From positions 1 through 12,804 of the forward strand of contig JAPLKX010000245.1 of NCBI GenBank assembly GCA_026387845.1: a stretch of 12,804 bases of DNA, written 5' to 3'. Of the stretch, positions 6,784 through 12,804 are shown in pieces. Source of the stretch: Candidatus Hydrogenedentota bacterium. GTDB taxonomy: Bacteria; Hydrogenedentota; Hydrogenedentia; Hydrogenedentales; SLHB01. Every line of letters begins with the position of its first letter. The stretch's first letter is position 1. Position numbers and translations under genes: made by a program. The notes under the pieces were generated by a model. It made no database searches. It was not told where the DNA came from and was given only the letters and a program-made list of their open reading frames with translations.

Positions 6784-8054
6784 GGCCTTGCCCTCTTGAC
6801 CAGGGCATTCAGGTAAAGTGAACGCAAGGGTTTCACCGCAAGGGCCGCCTGTCCGGGCGGGGATTTTTCGAGGACGCTCAGTATCCGGCCGAGGGCCCGC
6901 TGGGACAGGGTTTCCGGATTCTCGAAAACAATGTCCGCCAGTTTTCCCCGTTCCACGGCGATCATCACGGTTTTGTCAAAAGCGGTTTCCGGCACCAAGG
7001 GCCGGCGTTCGCGTTGTTTCATGTGGATGGCGCCATTGTCACAGATTCCATAGCACACGCCGCAGCCCAGGCAGAGATCCATGTCCGGCACGGCCAGTTT
7101 TAGTTCCTGCTCCTGTTCCCGTTCCGCCATACGAATCGCCCCGGTATAGCAGGCGTCGGCACATTGGCCGCACCCTTTGCAGCGGCCGGCGTCCACTTCC
7201 ATTGCCCAGTTGGCGGGCACGATGGCCGAGCGAATGTTGTACGTGCGAATTGCGTTGACCAGGACGCAGCAGCAACTGCAACAGTTGCAGAGGAAGGTCA
7301 CTTCCCGCTGCACATTGTCGCCAGTTTGGGCGAGGCCAAGCTGCTTGCATTCCGTCACGATATTCATGGCTTCCTTTGCGGAAATGGTCTTTGAAATTTC
7401 CATGCGCCGCATGGCCTGCGCGCCACCGTTAAGTGACAGGCACGTTCGCTGGGGGCGATCACAGGCTTTACCGAGGTGGCTGCGGTTGTGGCGGCATGCG
7501 CAGAGCCCGACGGTTATGTCCGAAGCGGTTTCGATGACGCGGGTGACCCGTTCCCAGTCGAGTACTTCGGTATGAGCATCGCCGGGAAGAGCCTCCTCGC
7601 GCCCGAAAGATCTGCCGAACTGGGTCGAACCGTTGAACGACTGACGCACAAAGCCTTCGTCGTGGAAAAGGTAGTCATCGAACAGGCGGGCGAGTTTCTC
7701 GATGGGCAATTCGTCGCGAACGCGCATCATGATGAATTCAAAGATGCCGCCCAGTACAGGCGCCAATGCAAAGAACCGTTCGCCGTCCCGCTCGACGTCT
7801 ACCACAAGGCCGCGCAGGGCGAGGTTACTCAGCCGCGCCTCGAGAACGGCCCGATCCTCGCCCAGCTTCCTCGAAAGCGCCGTCAGCGATGCGGGCTGGG
7901 TGGGAATGCGCCGCGCAAAATCCGCGTCTTGGGGCGAGAAGAGTATCCGCAGCACCTGCATGATAGCCGGGGAGTCGGGCACGCCGGTGGGCGCGTGATC
8001 CATCTGTTGCCGGAGTTGACGATAGGCACGGGGGTTATCGAGCACGTGGGCCAT
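6780..8054 (-). CDS. Winged-helix / poly-cysteine Fe-S protein with two C-terminal 4Fe-4S ferredoxin motifs
   Basis: 424 aa, soluble, no signal. Residues about 30-100 look like a winged-helix region (PASLTALSRKLGEDRAVLEA). A middle cysteine cluster has Cys185-x-Cys187, Cys198 and Cys205 (LCACRHNRSHLGKACD), and then CNCCSCCC at 256-263. Two ferredoxin motifs follow: CKGCGQCADAC (292-302) and CLGCGVCYGIC (328-338), each with C-x2-C-x2-C-x3-C spacing. The order matches a family common in anaerobic Deltaproteobacteria and Chloroflexi whose role is unknown; electron transfer or redox sensing is inferred. The start at 8054 has AGGAG with a 7-nt spacer. The frame continues upstream to 8165 but across the promoter region, so I reject the longer start. 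It is the first gene of the minus-strand run. Confidence 0.85.
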   Translation of the reverse strand: MAHVLDNPRAYRQLRQQMDHAPTGVPDSPAIMQVLRILFSPQDADFARRIPTQPASLTALSRKLGEDRAVLEARLSNLALRGLVVDVERDGERFFALAPVLGGIFEFIMMRVRDELPIEKLARLFDDYLFHDEGFVRQSFNGSTQFGRSFGREEALPGDAHTEVLDWERVTRVIETASDITVGLCACRHNRSHLGKACDRPQRTCLSLNGGAQAMRRMEISKTISAKEAMNIVTECKQLGLAQTGDNVQREVTFLCNCCSCCCVLVNAIRTYNIRSAIVPANWAMEVDAGRCKGCGQCADACYTGAIRMAEREQEQELKLAVPDMDLCLGCGVCYGICDNGAIHMKQRERRPLVPETAFDKTVMIAVERGKLADIVFENPETLSQRALGRILSVLEKSPPGQAALAVKPLRSLYLNALVKRARP

Positions 8055-8098
8055 GGCGTTTCTCCTGTCCGGCAGCCATATTAAGTAAACCGGCGATG

Positions 8099-8127
8099 TT
8101 GATCCAGCGTCCGCTTGACCGTAGTAT
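8099..8127 (+). promoter_or_regulatory. Candidate promoter of the deacetylase-DegT operon
   Basis: TTGATC (8099-8104), 17-bp spacer, TAGTAT (8122-8127), the same layout as the promoters at 1321 and 2318. An alternative -10 is TATAGT at 8125-8130. The leader would be about 60 nt and ends with a strong GGGAGGAGG (8178-8186) before ATG 8196. Each box is 4 of 6 to consensus. Confidence 0.35.
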
Positions 8128-8128
8128 A
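8123..8128 (-). promoter_or_regulatory. Candidate -10 box of the Fe-S gene operon
   Basis: TATACT on the minus strand, followed by ACGG. The CoA-transferase promoter has the near-identical TATACTACCGG. No good -35 box is seen at 16-18 bp. The box overlaps the plus-strand -10 candidate, so the two divergent operons could compete for polymerase here. Confidence 0.3.
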
Positions 8129-8195
8129 GTTTGTCGGACTCGAGGGATAGCGTACAAACCGACACCTCGGACTTCCCGGGAGGAGGCGTATTGCG

Positions 8196-9155
8196 ATGGA
8201 CTCGGTGACACGCCGGAACTTTCTTGAGACCACGGTGGCTATCACGGCGTTGGCAGCGGGGCCGGGAAGAGCCCGTGCCGACGACGGCAGCGACGTGGGA
8301 GCCACCGGATACCGCACGCGCAGCGGCACGGAAGTCTCGAACATGCTTGAGTCAGGCAAGCCAAAAGTGTATGAATCAACTGTGCGGCCGGGCTTCACGT
8401 GGCCCGAAGGCAAGCGAATGGCGGTCAGCATGAGCTTCGACGACGCCCGTCCGTCGCAGGTCGATGTGGCCTTTCCTCTGCTCGAGGATTTCGGGGTGAA
8501 AGCGACGTTCTACGTCTGCCCGGACAACCTTGAAAAACGGGTGGACGACTGGCGGGCGGTGGCTTCGGCGGGCCACGAATTGGGCAACCACACGGTGAGC
8601 CACCCGTGCAGCGGCAATTTCGAGTTTTCCCGGGGCAACGCGCTCGAGAGCTACACCCTCGATGACATGGAAAAGGAAATGGTTGAATGCAACCGGCGGG
8701 TGGAAACGGCGTGTGGGGTGGTTCCGGCTACGTTCGCCTACCCCTGTGGCAACACGTTTGTGGGACACGGCAAGAAAGTGCGCAGCTATGTACCGCTCGT
8801 GGCCAAGCACTTTTTGGCGGGCCGGGGTTTTCCGAGTGAATGGCACAACGCGCCCGCCGTCTGCGATCTGGCCCAGTTGAACGGCGTTTCCTTTGACGGC
8901 CTGGATTTCAACACGATTTTGGGCCTCATCGACAAGGCGGGCGCCGACGGCGCCTGGCTTGTCCTGGCAGGCCACGACGCAGGCGATGAGGACGCTCGCC
9001 AGGTAACCCGTTGCGATACCCTTCGGGCGGTCTGTGAGTATGCACTCGAGCCGGACCACGGCATTTGGCTGGATACGGTCGCCGCCGTGGCAAAACACCT
9101 GCGAGATTGGCAGGCTGAGAATAAGAGGCAACGCAAAAAGACGGAAACACGTTGA
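8196..9155 (+). CDS. Tat-exported polysaccharide deacetylase (NodB homology domain)
   Basis: 319 aa. The N-terminal Tat motif TRRNFLETT (residues 5-13) is followed by a hydrophobic stretch and an AxA-like cleavage site (RARAD, 25-29). The carbohydrate esterase 4 motifs are in order. Motif 1 is SFDDAR (80-85), with Asp82 the probable base and Asp83 a metal ligand. Motif 2 is HTVSH, with metal ligands His132 and His136. Motif 3 is AYPCGN (181-186) and a late motif is LAGHD with His260. All key residues are present, so an active metal-dependent N- or O-deacetylase of a glycan outside the cytoplasm is likely. The substrate is unknown. The start is set by a strong GGGAGGAGG 9 nt upstream. The gene lies 14 bp before the DegT gene, in one operon. 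Its basic, Lys/Arg-rich C-terminus (303-319) is unusual. Confidence 0.9.
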   Translation: MDSVTRRNFLETTVAITALAAGPGRARADDGSDVGATGYRTRSGTEVSNMLESGKPKVYESTVRPGFTWPEGKRMAVSMSFDDARPSQVDVAFPLLEDFGVKATFYVCPDNLEKRVDDWRAVASAGHELGNHTVSHPCSGNFEFSRGNALESYTLDDMEKEMVECNRRVETACGVVPATFAYPCGNTFVGHGKKVRSYVPLVAKHFLAGRGFPSEWHNAPAVCDLAQLNGVSFDGLDFNTILGLIDKAGADGAWLVLAGHDAGDEDARQVTRCDTLRAVCEYALEPDHGIWLDTVAAVAKHLRDWQAENKRQRKKTETR

Positions 9156-9169
9156 GGGAGGTACGGACT

Positions 9170-10516
9170 ATGTCAACAAACCGAATGGGGCGGCGTGCAT
9201 TCCTCCAGGCCAGCGCGGGCGGAGCGGCATCGCTGGCAATGATCGAAGGGAGCGCAAGCGGGGCCGAGGCCACGGGTTCATCGAAACCCGCGTTGCTTGG
9301 TGGCGAGCCCACACACAAGGGACCATTTCCGAGTTGGCCCCAGATAGACGAGCGGCATGAACAAGTATGGCAAGAGGTCCTGAAAAAACGTGGGTGGTGC
9401 CGGCTGAACGGCGACTACGTCGAGCGGTTCGAGGCGGAATATGCAAAGACGATCGGCACCAAGTTCTGTCTCGCCGTGGCCAATGGCACCAGCGCCTTGA
9501 TTGCTTCGCTCAACGCCCTGGGTGTTGGCCCGGGAGACGAGGTCCTGGTTCCACCCTACACCTTTGTGGCTACGATCAACGCCGTGTTGCTGCAGTACGC
9601 CTTGCCCGTATTCGTGGACACGGACCCGGAGACGTTTCAGATGGATGCCACAAGAGTGGAGGCCGCGATTACGGAACGGACGCGCGCCATCTTGCCTGTT
9701 CACCTCGGGGGCAATGTGGTCGACATGGACACGCTGCTGGCCGTTTCCAAAAAGCACAACATACCCGTTATCGAGGACGCCTGCCAGGCGCACTTCGCGG
9801 AATGGCGCGGAAAACGGGTGGCAAGCCTCGGCGACACGGGCTGCTTCAGTTTCCAGGTCACCAAGAATCTGTGCTCCGGGGAGGGCGGCGCACTCATGAC
9901 CAATAGAGAAGACCTTATCGAGCGGGCCGGCTCCTTCCACACCAACGGGCGGCCCTGGGGCGCCAAAAGCGGCTTCGGTTACGTTCGGAACGGCTCTAAT
10001 CTGCGCATGACCGAGTTTCAGGGTGCGCTGCTTCTCGAGCAACTGCCGCGGGTTGAAGCGCAAAGCCAGATCCGCGAGCAGAACGCCGCCCACCTCACAA
10101 AACGGATCGAGGCCATTCCGGGCATCCGTCCCGCCAAGAGCTACGAGGGCACGACCCGCAACGCCTACCATTTGTATATGTTTCGATACGACCCCGAGCA
10201 GTTCGCGGGACTTTCCCGCGACCGGTTCCGGGAAGCCCTGAGCGCCGAAGGCATCCCCAATATGTCCGGCTACACGCCGCTCAACGAGCAGCCCTTCATG
10301 AAAGAAACGCTGTACTCCCGCGGCTTCGTGAACGTCTACGGCAAGGAGACAATCGACGCGTACTTCGGGCGAATCGCGTGTCCCGAGAACGACCGGTTGT
10401 GCACGCAAGGCGTCTGGTTCACGCAGAACATGCTCCTCGGTCCCCGTAGCGACATGGACGACATCGCGGATGCGATCGAGAGAATCCACGCTCACGCAAA
10501 AGAACTGATTGCCTGA
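9170..10516 (+). CDS. DegT/DnrJ/EryC1-family PLP aminotransferase with a Tat-type signal
   Basis: 448 aa from ATG 9170 (GGAGG 8 nt upstream). The upstream TTG at 9152 overlaps the deacetylase stop and lies before the ribosome site, so it is rejected. Residues 1-32 look like a twin-arginine signal (MGRRAFLQASAGGAASLAM), after which the fold begins at about 40. PLP-site features are intact: ANGTSAL (104-110), PPYTFVA (128-134), Asp203 in VIEDACQAH for the pyridine nitrogen, and Lys232 in FQVTKNLCSGEGG as the Schiff-base lysine. The family transaminates nucleotide-linked keto-sugars or makes AHBA, normally in the cytoplasm. A Tat signal on such an enzyme implies folding with cofactor before export and a substrate outside, or a non-enzymatic use. 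It is cotranscribed with the Tat-signal deacetylase. Confidence 0.9.
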   Translation: MSTNRMGRRAFLQASAGGAASLAMIEGSASGAEATGSSKPALLGGEPTHKGPFPSWPQIDERHEQVWQEVLKKRGWCRLNGDYVERFEAEYAKTIGTKFCLAVANGTSALIASLNALGVGPGDEVLVPPYTFVATINAVLLQYALPVFVDTDPETFQMDATRVEAAITERTRAILPVHLGGNVVDMDTLLAVSKKHNIPVIEDACQAHFAEWRGKRVASLGDTGCFSFQVTKNLCSGEGGALMTNREDLIERAGSFHTNGRPWGAKSGFGYVRNGSNLRMTEFQGALLLEQLPRVEAQSQIREQNAAHLTKRIEAIPGIRPAKSYEGTTRNAYHLYMFRYDPEQFAGLSRDRFREALSAEGIPNMSGYTPLNEQPFMKETLYSRGFVNVYGKETIDAYFGRIACPENDRLCTQGVWFTQNMLLGPRSDMDDIADAIERIHAHAKELIA

Positions 10517-10534
10517 GATCGGCCGAGAACAAGA

Positions 10535-10565
10535 GACTCTCGCCGCATGAGGCGGGTCCGGAGTC
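10535..10565 (+). terminator. Weak hairpin after the DegT gene
   Basis: Nested arms GACTC/GAGTC (10535-10539 / 10561-10565) and CGCC/GGCG (10541-10544 / 10551-10554) form a small stem-loop 19 bp past the stop. There is no U-tract, so intrinsic termination is doubtful. It lies in the 137-bp convergent gap with the gene at 10654. That gap also holds a perfect 10-bp palindrome, CAGACGTCTG, at 10585-10594. Confidence 0.2.
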
Positions 10566-10633
10566 CGTTGAGAAGGCATAAGGTCAGACGTCTGGGCTAA
10601 ATAGGGAAAAAGACCCGAAAGCCGCGCAGGACT

Positions 10634-10668
10634 GTCAACTTCGCACTTCGCACTTAGAACTTCGCACG
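10634..10668 (-). repeat. Heptad repeat, copy B, over the 3' end of the propeller gene
   Basis: On the minus strand there are five 7-bp units: CGTGCGA (10668-10662), then AGTTCTA (10661-10655), then AGTGCGA twice (10654-10641), then AGTTGAC (10640-10634). The stop TAA is 10656-10654, so the repeat supplies the final Lys-Phe and the stop, exactly as copy A does at 2255-2282. Copy B has one more AGTGCGA unit than copy A. Confidence 0.7.
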
Positions 10669-12654
10669 TGTTGCGGCTTCGTCGAGAAGCCCGTAGTAGA
10701 GGGCGCGCCAGTAGGCATCGATGTAAGCGGCGCCGCCGAGGTCGTACCGCTCGTTTTTCTTGAACTGGAGCACGAGGTTGGCCGACTGCCAGGAGTCGCC
10801 GCCGTCGTGCGAGACGTACAGGCCGGCGGGCGTGCCGGCGAACACCCAGTCGGTGCAGGGGGAGGTGAACACGGTGCGGGCTACGGGTATGTCGAGGCCG
10901 TTTGCCGTCACTTCCCACGAGGCGCCGCCGTCGGTGCTGCGCAAGACGCCGTTGTCGCCCGGTTTGAACAACGTTGACGACCGCGGTCCGGGCAATGGGG
11001 GAAGCCCCTCAGCGAGAAGGTCCCATTTCCGGTCGAATTCGCGGTCGAACTTGAACACGCACTGGTAAACGGCGTTCTCGCGGACCGCGAACAGGTAGAC
11101 GGGTGCGGGGATGTTGGCGTTCACGGCAGTCTCTTTGGGGACGGCCTGGGCGACATGCATCTCGAGGGGTTTGCCGCCTTCTTCCGGTACGCTCAGCCGC
11201 TGCCATTTAAACCCGCCGGTCAGCGAACCGTAAAACCCGTCGCCGCACGTGGCGTATACCATGCGGACGCGCGGCCCCGAGGCGATGGCCCGGGCCGGGG
11301 ACGGCAGGGTTGCGTCGACTGGATACCATTGCGCCGCCGTAGCGCCGCCATCGCGCGACTGGTAGACGTCGCCCTGCTGGTCAATTGCGTAGATGACCAT
11401 CGGGTCTTCGGCGGGGACGGCAACGCCCGTGACAATCCGGCTCAGCCAGCCATCGGGCCGCAGCAGGTTGCCTTTCCAGACGTACTCGTTGTCCCAGGCG
11501 GCGGCGTACGTTGGCAGCGGGTGCGGCAGGTCGGTCCGCAGGCTGGACATCGTCGGCCGGACCAGCATGTCGGTGGGCCAGGTCTGGAGCCGGAAATGGG
11601 CGTCGCGCAGTGCCTGTTCGCGGTCGGGTGCGTCGGGCGTCAGGCTCATGTAGATGTAGGTGAAGAGGCTTTGCGCGTCGTCCTTATGGTTTGCCCACAG
11701 CGCGTCGAGCACCACGCGATACGCCGCCAGCAGTTCCGGGTCGGTTTCGATTCGGAAGAGGTTCTCGAGGTGGCAGAACACGTGCTCGCCGTCGTCGAAG
11801 TTTTTCTCAGTTTTGAACTCTTTGAGGCCGCGGACGCCGTACTGATCGATCAGTTTTTGATAGGCCTGATCATATTTGGGGTTGCCCGTGGCGTGGTGGG
11901 CGACCTTGGCCCCGGCGATGGCCATCATGACGCGGGTGTTGAGTGTCTTGCCGTCGGTGAACCCGAGAATCGCCGTATACCGTTTGCCGTCGTAATGTTT
12001 GATTTTGAAGTCGTTGTCCACCCAATACCCGACGAGCGCGTCGATGGCCTCGCGAGCCCGGTCTTTTTGGGAGCCTTGTGCGGCGAGGTCGTAGTACTGG
12101 CCGAGGCCGTGGGTGGCGTCGCTGTAGTTGTGGTGGCTGGGATCGCCGCGCCACCGAAGGTTTCTGTACTCGCCGGCGCCTTGCAGCCACACGTCGCTGG
12201 TCCGGTCGCCTGCCCGTTCCTCATACGACTCGCCGTGGCCAAACTGGTACCCGCGCGCCTGCAAGCCCCGGACGCCTGTGACCAGTTGGCACCGGTATAC
12301 GGCCTCGAAAATCTCGTCGGCCCGCGCCAGGGCTTTCGATACCTCTTTCTTGGGCGCCTTAGTTTTCTTCAGGTAGGCGTAGCGGTATGACGCCCCCGCC
12401 AGATAATTCGAGGTCCAGCAAACCGCATGCGCCACGTTCTGATACGCTCGCGTCGAATAATCGACGGGCCCGCCGTCCAGCGGCACCTCGATTTGCGAGG
12501 GGTACAGGCCGAGCATGTTGTGTTTTGCCTGGATATCCTTCTCGATGATCTTTTCTTTTTCAGCCATGGGCAGCCGCCAGGACTCATCTTCGGCCATTGC
12601 GGACACGGCGGCAACCAGGCACAGCGAAATAAACACAGCGGCAGGTTTACGCAT
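10654..12654 (-). CDS. Large secreted protein: helical toroid-like domain plus Asp-box beta-propeller domain
   Basis: 666 aa with a signal peptide (RKPAAVFISLCLVAAVSAMA, 2-21). Residues about 60-400 are helix-rich with repeated aromatic/His/Asp motifs (DGGPVDYSTRAY 60-71; DPSHHNYSDATHGLGQYY 171-188; GYWVDND 209-215), in the style of an (alpha/alpha) toroid glycan-active fold, though no family is identified. Residues about 405-666 form a propeller part with Asp boxes SRDGGATAAQW (433-443, with an insertion), a degenerate SLTGGFKW (477-484), STDGGASW (573-580) and SHDGGDSW (615-622). A sugar-binding or degrading role outside the cell is inferred; the substrate is unknown. The start has AGGGGA about 9 nt upstream. 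It lies 12 bp behind the gene at 12667 in one operon, and its 3' end is formed by the heptad repeat. Confidence 0.8.
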   Translation of the reverse strand: MRKPAAVFISLCLVAAVSAMAEDESWRLPMAEKEKIIEKDIQAKHNMLGLYPSQIEVPLDGGPVDYSTRAYQNVAHAVCWTSNYLAGASYRYAYLKKTKAPKKEVSKALARADEIFEAVYRCQLVTGVRGLQARGYQFGHGESYEERAGDRTSDVWLQGAGEYRNLRWRGDPSHHNYSDATHGLGQYYDLAAQGSQKDRAREAIDALVGYWVDNDFKIKHYDGKRYTAILGFTDGKTLNTRVMMAIAGAKVAHHATGNPKYDQAYQKLIDQYGVRGLKEFKTEKNFDDGEHVFCHLENLFRIETDPELLAAYRVVLDALWANHKDDAQSLFTYIYMSLTPDAPDREQALRDAHFRLQTWPTDMLVRPTMSSLRTDLPHPLPTYAAAWDNEYVWKGNLLRPDGWLSRIVTGVAVPAEDPMVIYAIDQQGDVYQSRDGGATAAQWYPVDATLPSPARAIASGPRVRMVYATCGDGFYGSLTGGFKWQRLSVPEEGGKPLEMHVAQAVPKETAVNANIPAPVYLFAVRENAVYQCVFKFDREFDRKWDLLAEGLPPLPGPRSSTLFKPGDNGVLRSTDGGASWEVTANGLDIPVARTVFTSPCTDWVFAGTPAGLYVSHDGGDSWQSANLVLQFKKNERYDLGGAAYIDAYWRALYYGLLDEAATRAKF

Positions 12655-12666
12655 AGATAGAATCCC

Positions 12667-12804
12667 CTACAGCAGGCCTTTGACGCCGCGGCGGATGGCC
12701 GGGTCGTTATAGTGCTGGTCAAAATACTGGATCATGACGTCGACGTAGGAGGTGAGCGGCGGGCACGAGATCCCGAGCGGAACCAGGGCGGCCTGGGCGT
12801 TGTC
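12667..12804 (-). CDS. C-terminal end of an unidentified protein (5'-truncated by the window edge)
   Basis: The last 45 codons and a TAG stop (12669-12667) are visible. The tail reads ALVPLGISCPPLTSYVDVM and ends in RRGVKGLL. The composition looks like a cytoplasmic enzyme tail, loosely similar to the C-terminus of dihydrodipicolinate synthase-like aldolases, but the piece is too short to name. Its frame, codon use and 12-bp spacing to the next minus-strand gene support a real gene in the same operon. Confidence 0.6.
   Translation of the reverse strand, partial: DNAQAALVPLGISCPPLTSYVDVMIQYFDQHYNDPAIRRGVKGLL

Noticed and set aside
8055..8165. Longer N-terminus for the Fe-S protein
   Set aside because: It would cross the candidate promoter and lacks a ribosome site; ATG 8054 has AGGAG at ideal spacing.
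9152..9169. TTG start for the DegT gene
   Set aside because: It overlaps the deacetylase stop and precedes the GGAGG that serves ATG 9170.
10585..10594. Perfect palindrome CAGACGTCTG between convergent genes
   Set aside because: Ten bases only, single copy, no adjacent promoter; not enough to call an operator or attachment site.
9278..10918. 546-codon open frame on the minus strand
   Set aside because: It lies antisense to the DegT gene, which has clear motifs and a ribosome site. The translated product is low in complexity with no family resemblance. It is a GC-rich shadow frame that also runs through the heptad repeat.
11155..12390. 411-codon open frame on the plus strand
   Set aside because: It is antisense to the secreted propeller gene with its signal peptide and Asp boxes. 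The Val/Gly-rich product has no recognisable domain or Shine-Dalgarno.

Overview
The window is GC-rich and densely coded, and it holds nine protein genes, two of them cut by the window edges. Several traits suggest an uncultured environmental bacterium of the Hydrogenedentota / Planctomycetes-like type. These are Tat-type signals on enzymes, BNR/Asp-box propeller proteins, a DegT aminotransferase with an export signal, and a sulfate-reducer-style Fe-S protein. This placement is an inference from gene content, since no rRNA or marker gene is present. I see no tRNA, rRNA, CRISPR array or insertion sequence.

Layout. (1) 1-1049 (-): a family I CoA-transferase, 3'-truncated by the window edge. It is divergent from a TIGR01777-type SDR (1370-2269, +) across a 320-bp region with a good promoter on each side. 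An 11-bp element is repeated upstream of both promoters in the same relative orientation. (2) 2353-4263 (+): a membrane-anchored or secreted CocE/X-Pro-dipeptidase-type serine hydrolase, apparently read from a leaderless promoter. It converges on (3) a minus-strand run read 8054 to 4288: a winged-helix/poly-cysteine Fe-S protein, then a secreted BNR_4-type beta-propeller coupled by an ATGA overlap, then an exported alpha/beta esterase. (4) Divergent from this run, 8196-10516 (+): a two-gene operon of a Tat-signal polysaccharide deacetylase and a Tat-signal DegT/DnrJ/EryC1 PLP enzyme. (5) Convergent with that, 12804-10654 (-): the tail of an unidentified gene followed by a large secreted protein with a helical toroid-like domain and an Asp-box propeller domain.

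Taken together, regions 2-5 look like an export-oriented carbohydrate or ester processing locus: hydrolase, esterase, possible lyase, deacetylase, sugar aminotransferase-like protein and propeller proteins. No substrate can be proven from sequence.

The most unusual DNA-level observation is a heptad repeat (units such as AGTGCGA and AGTTCTR). It occurs twice, about 8.4 kb apart. Each copy sits exactly over the 3' end of a gene in the sense orientation and supplies the same last codons (Lys-Phe) and the stop. Other DNA-level signals are the paired 11-bp elements, a leaderless start, and a strong preference for CTC-GAG to encode Leu-Glu.
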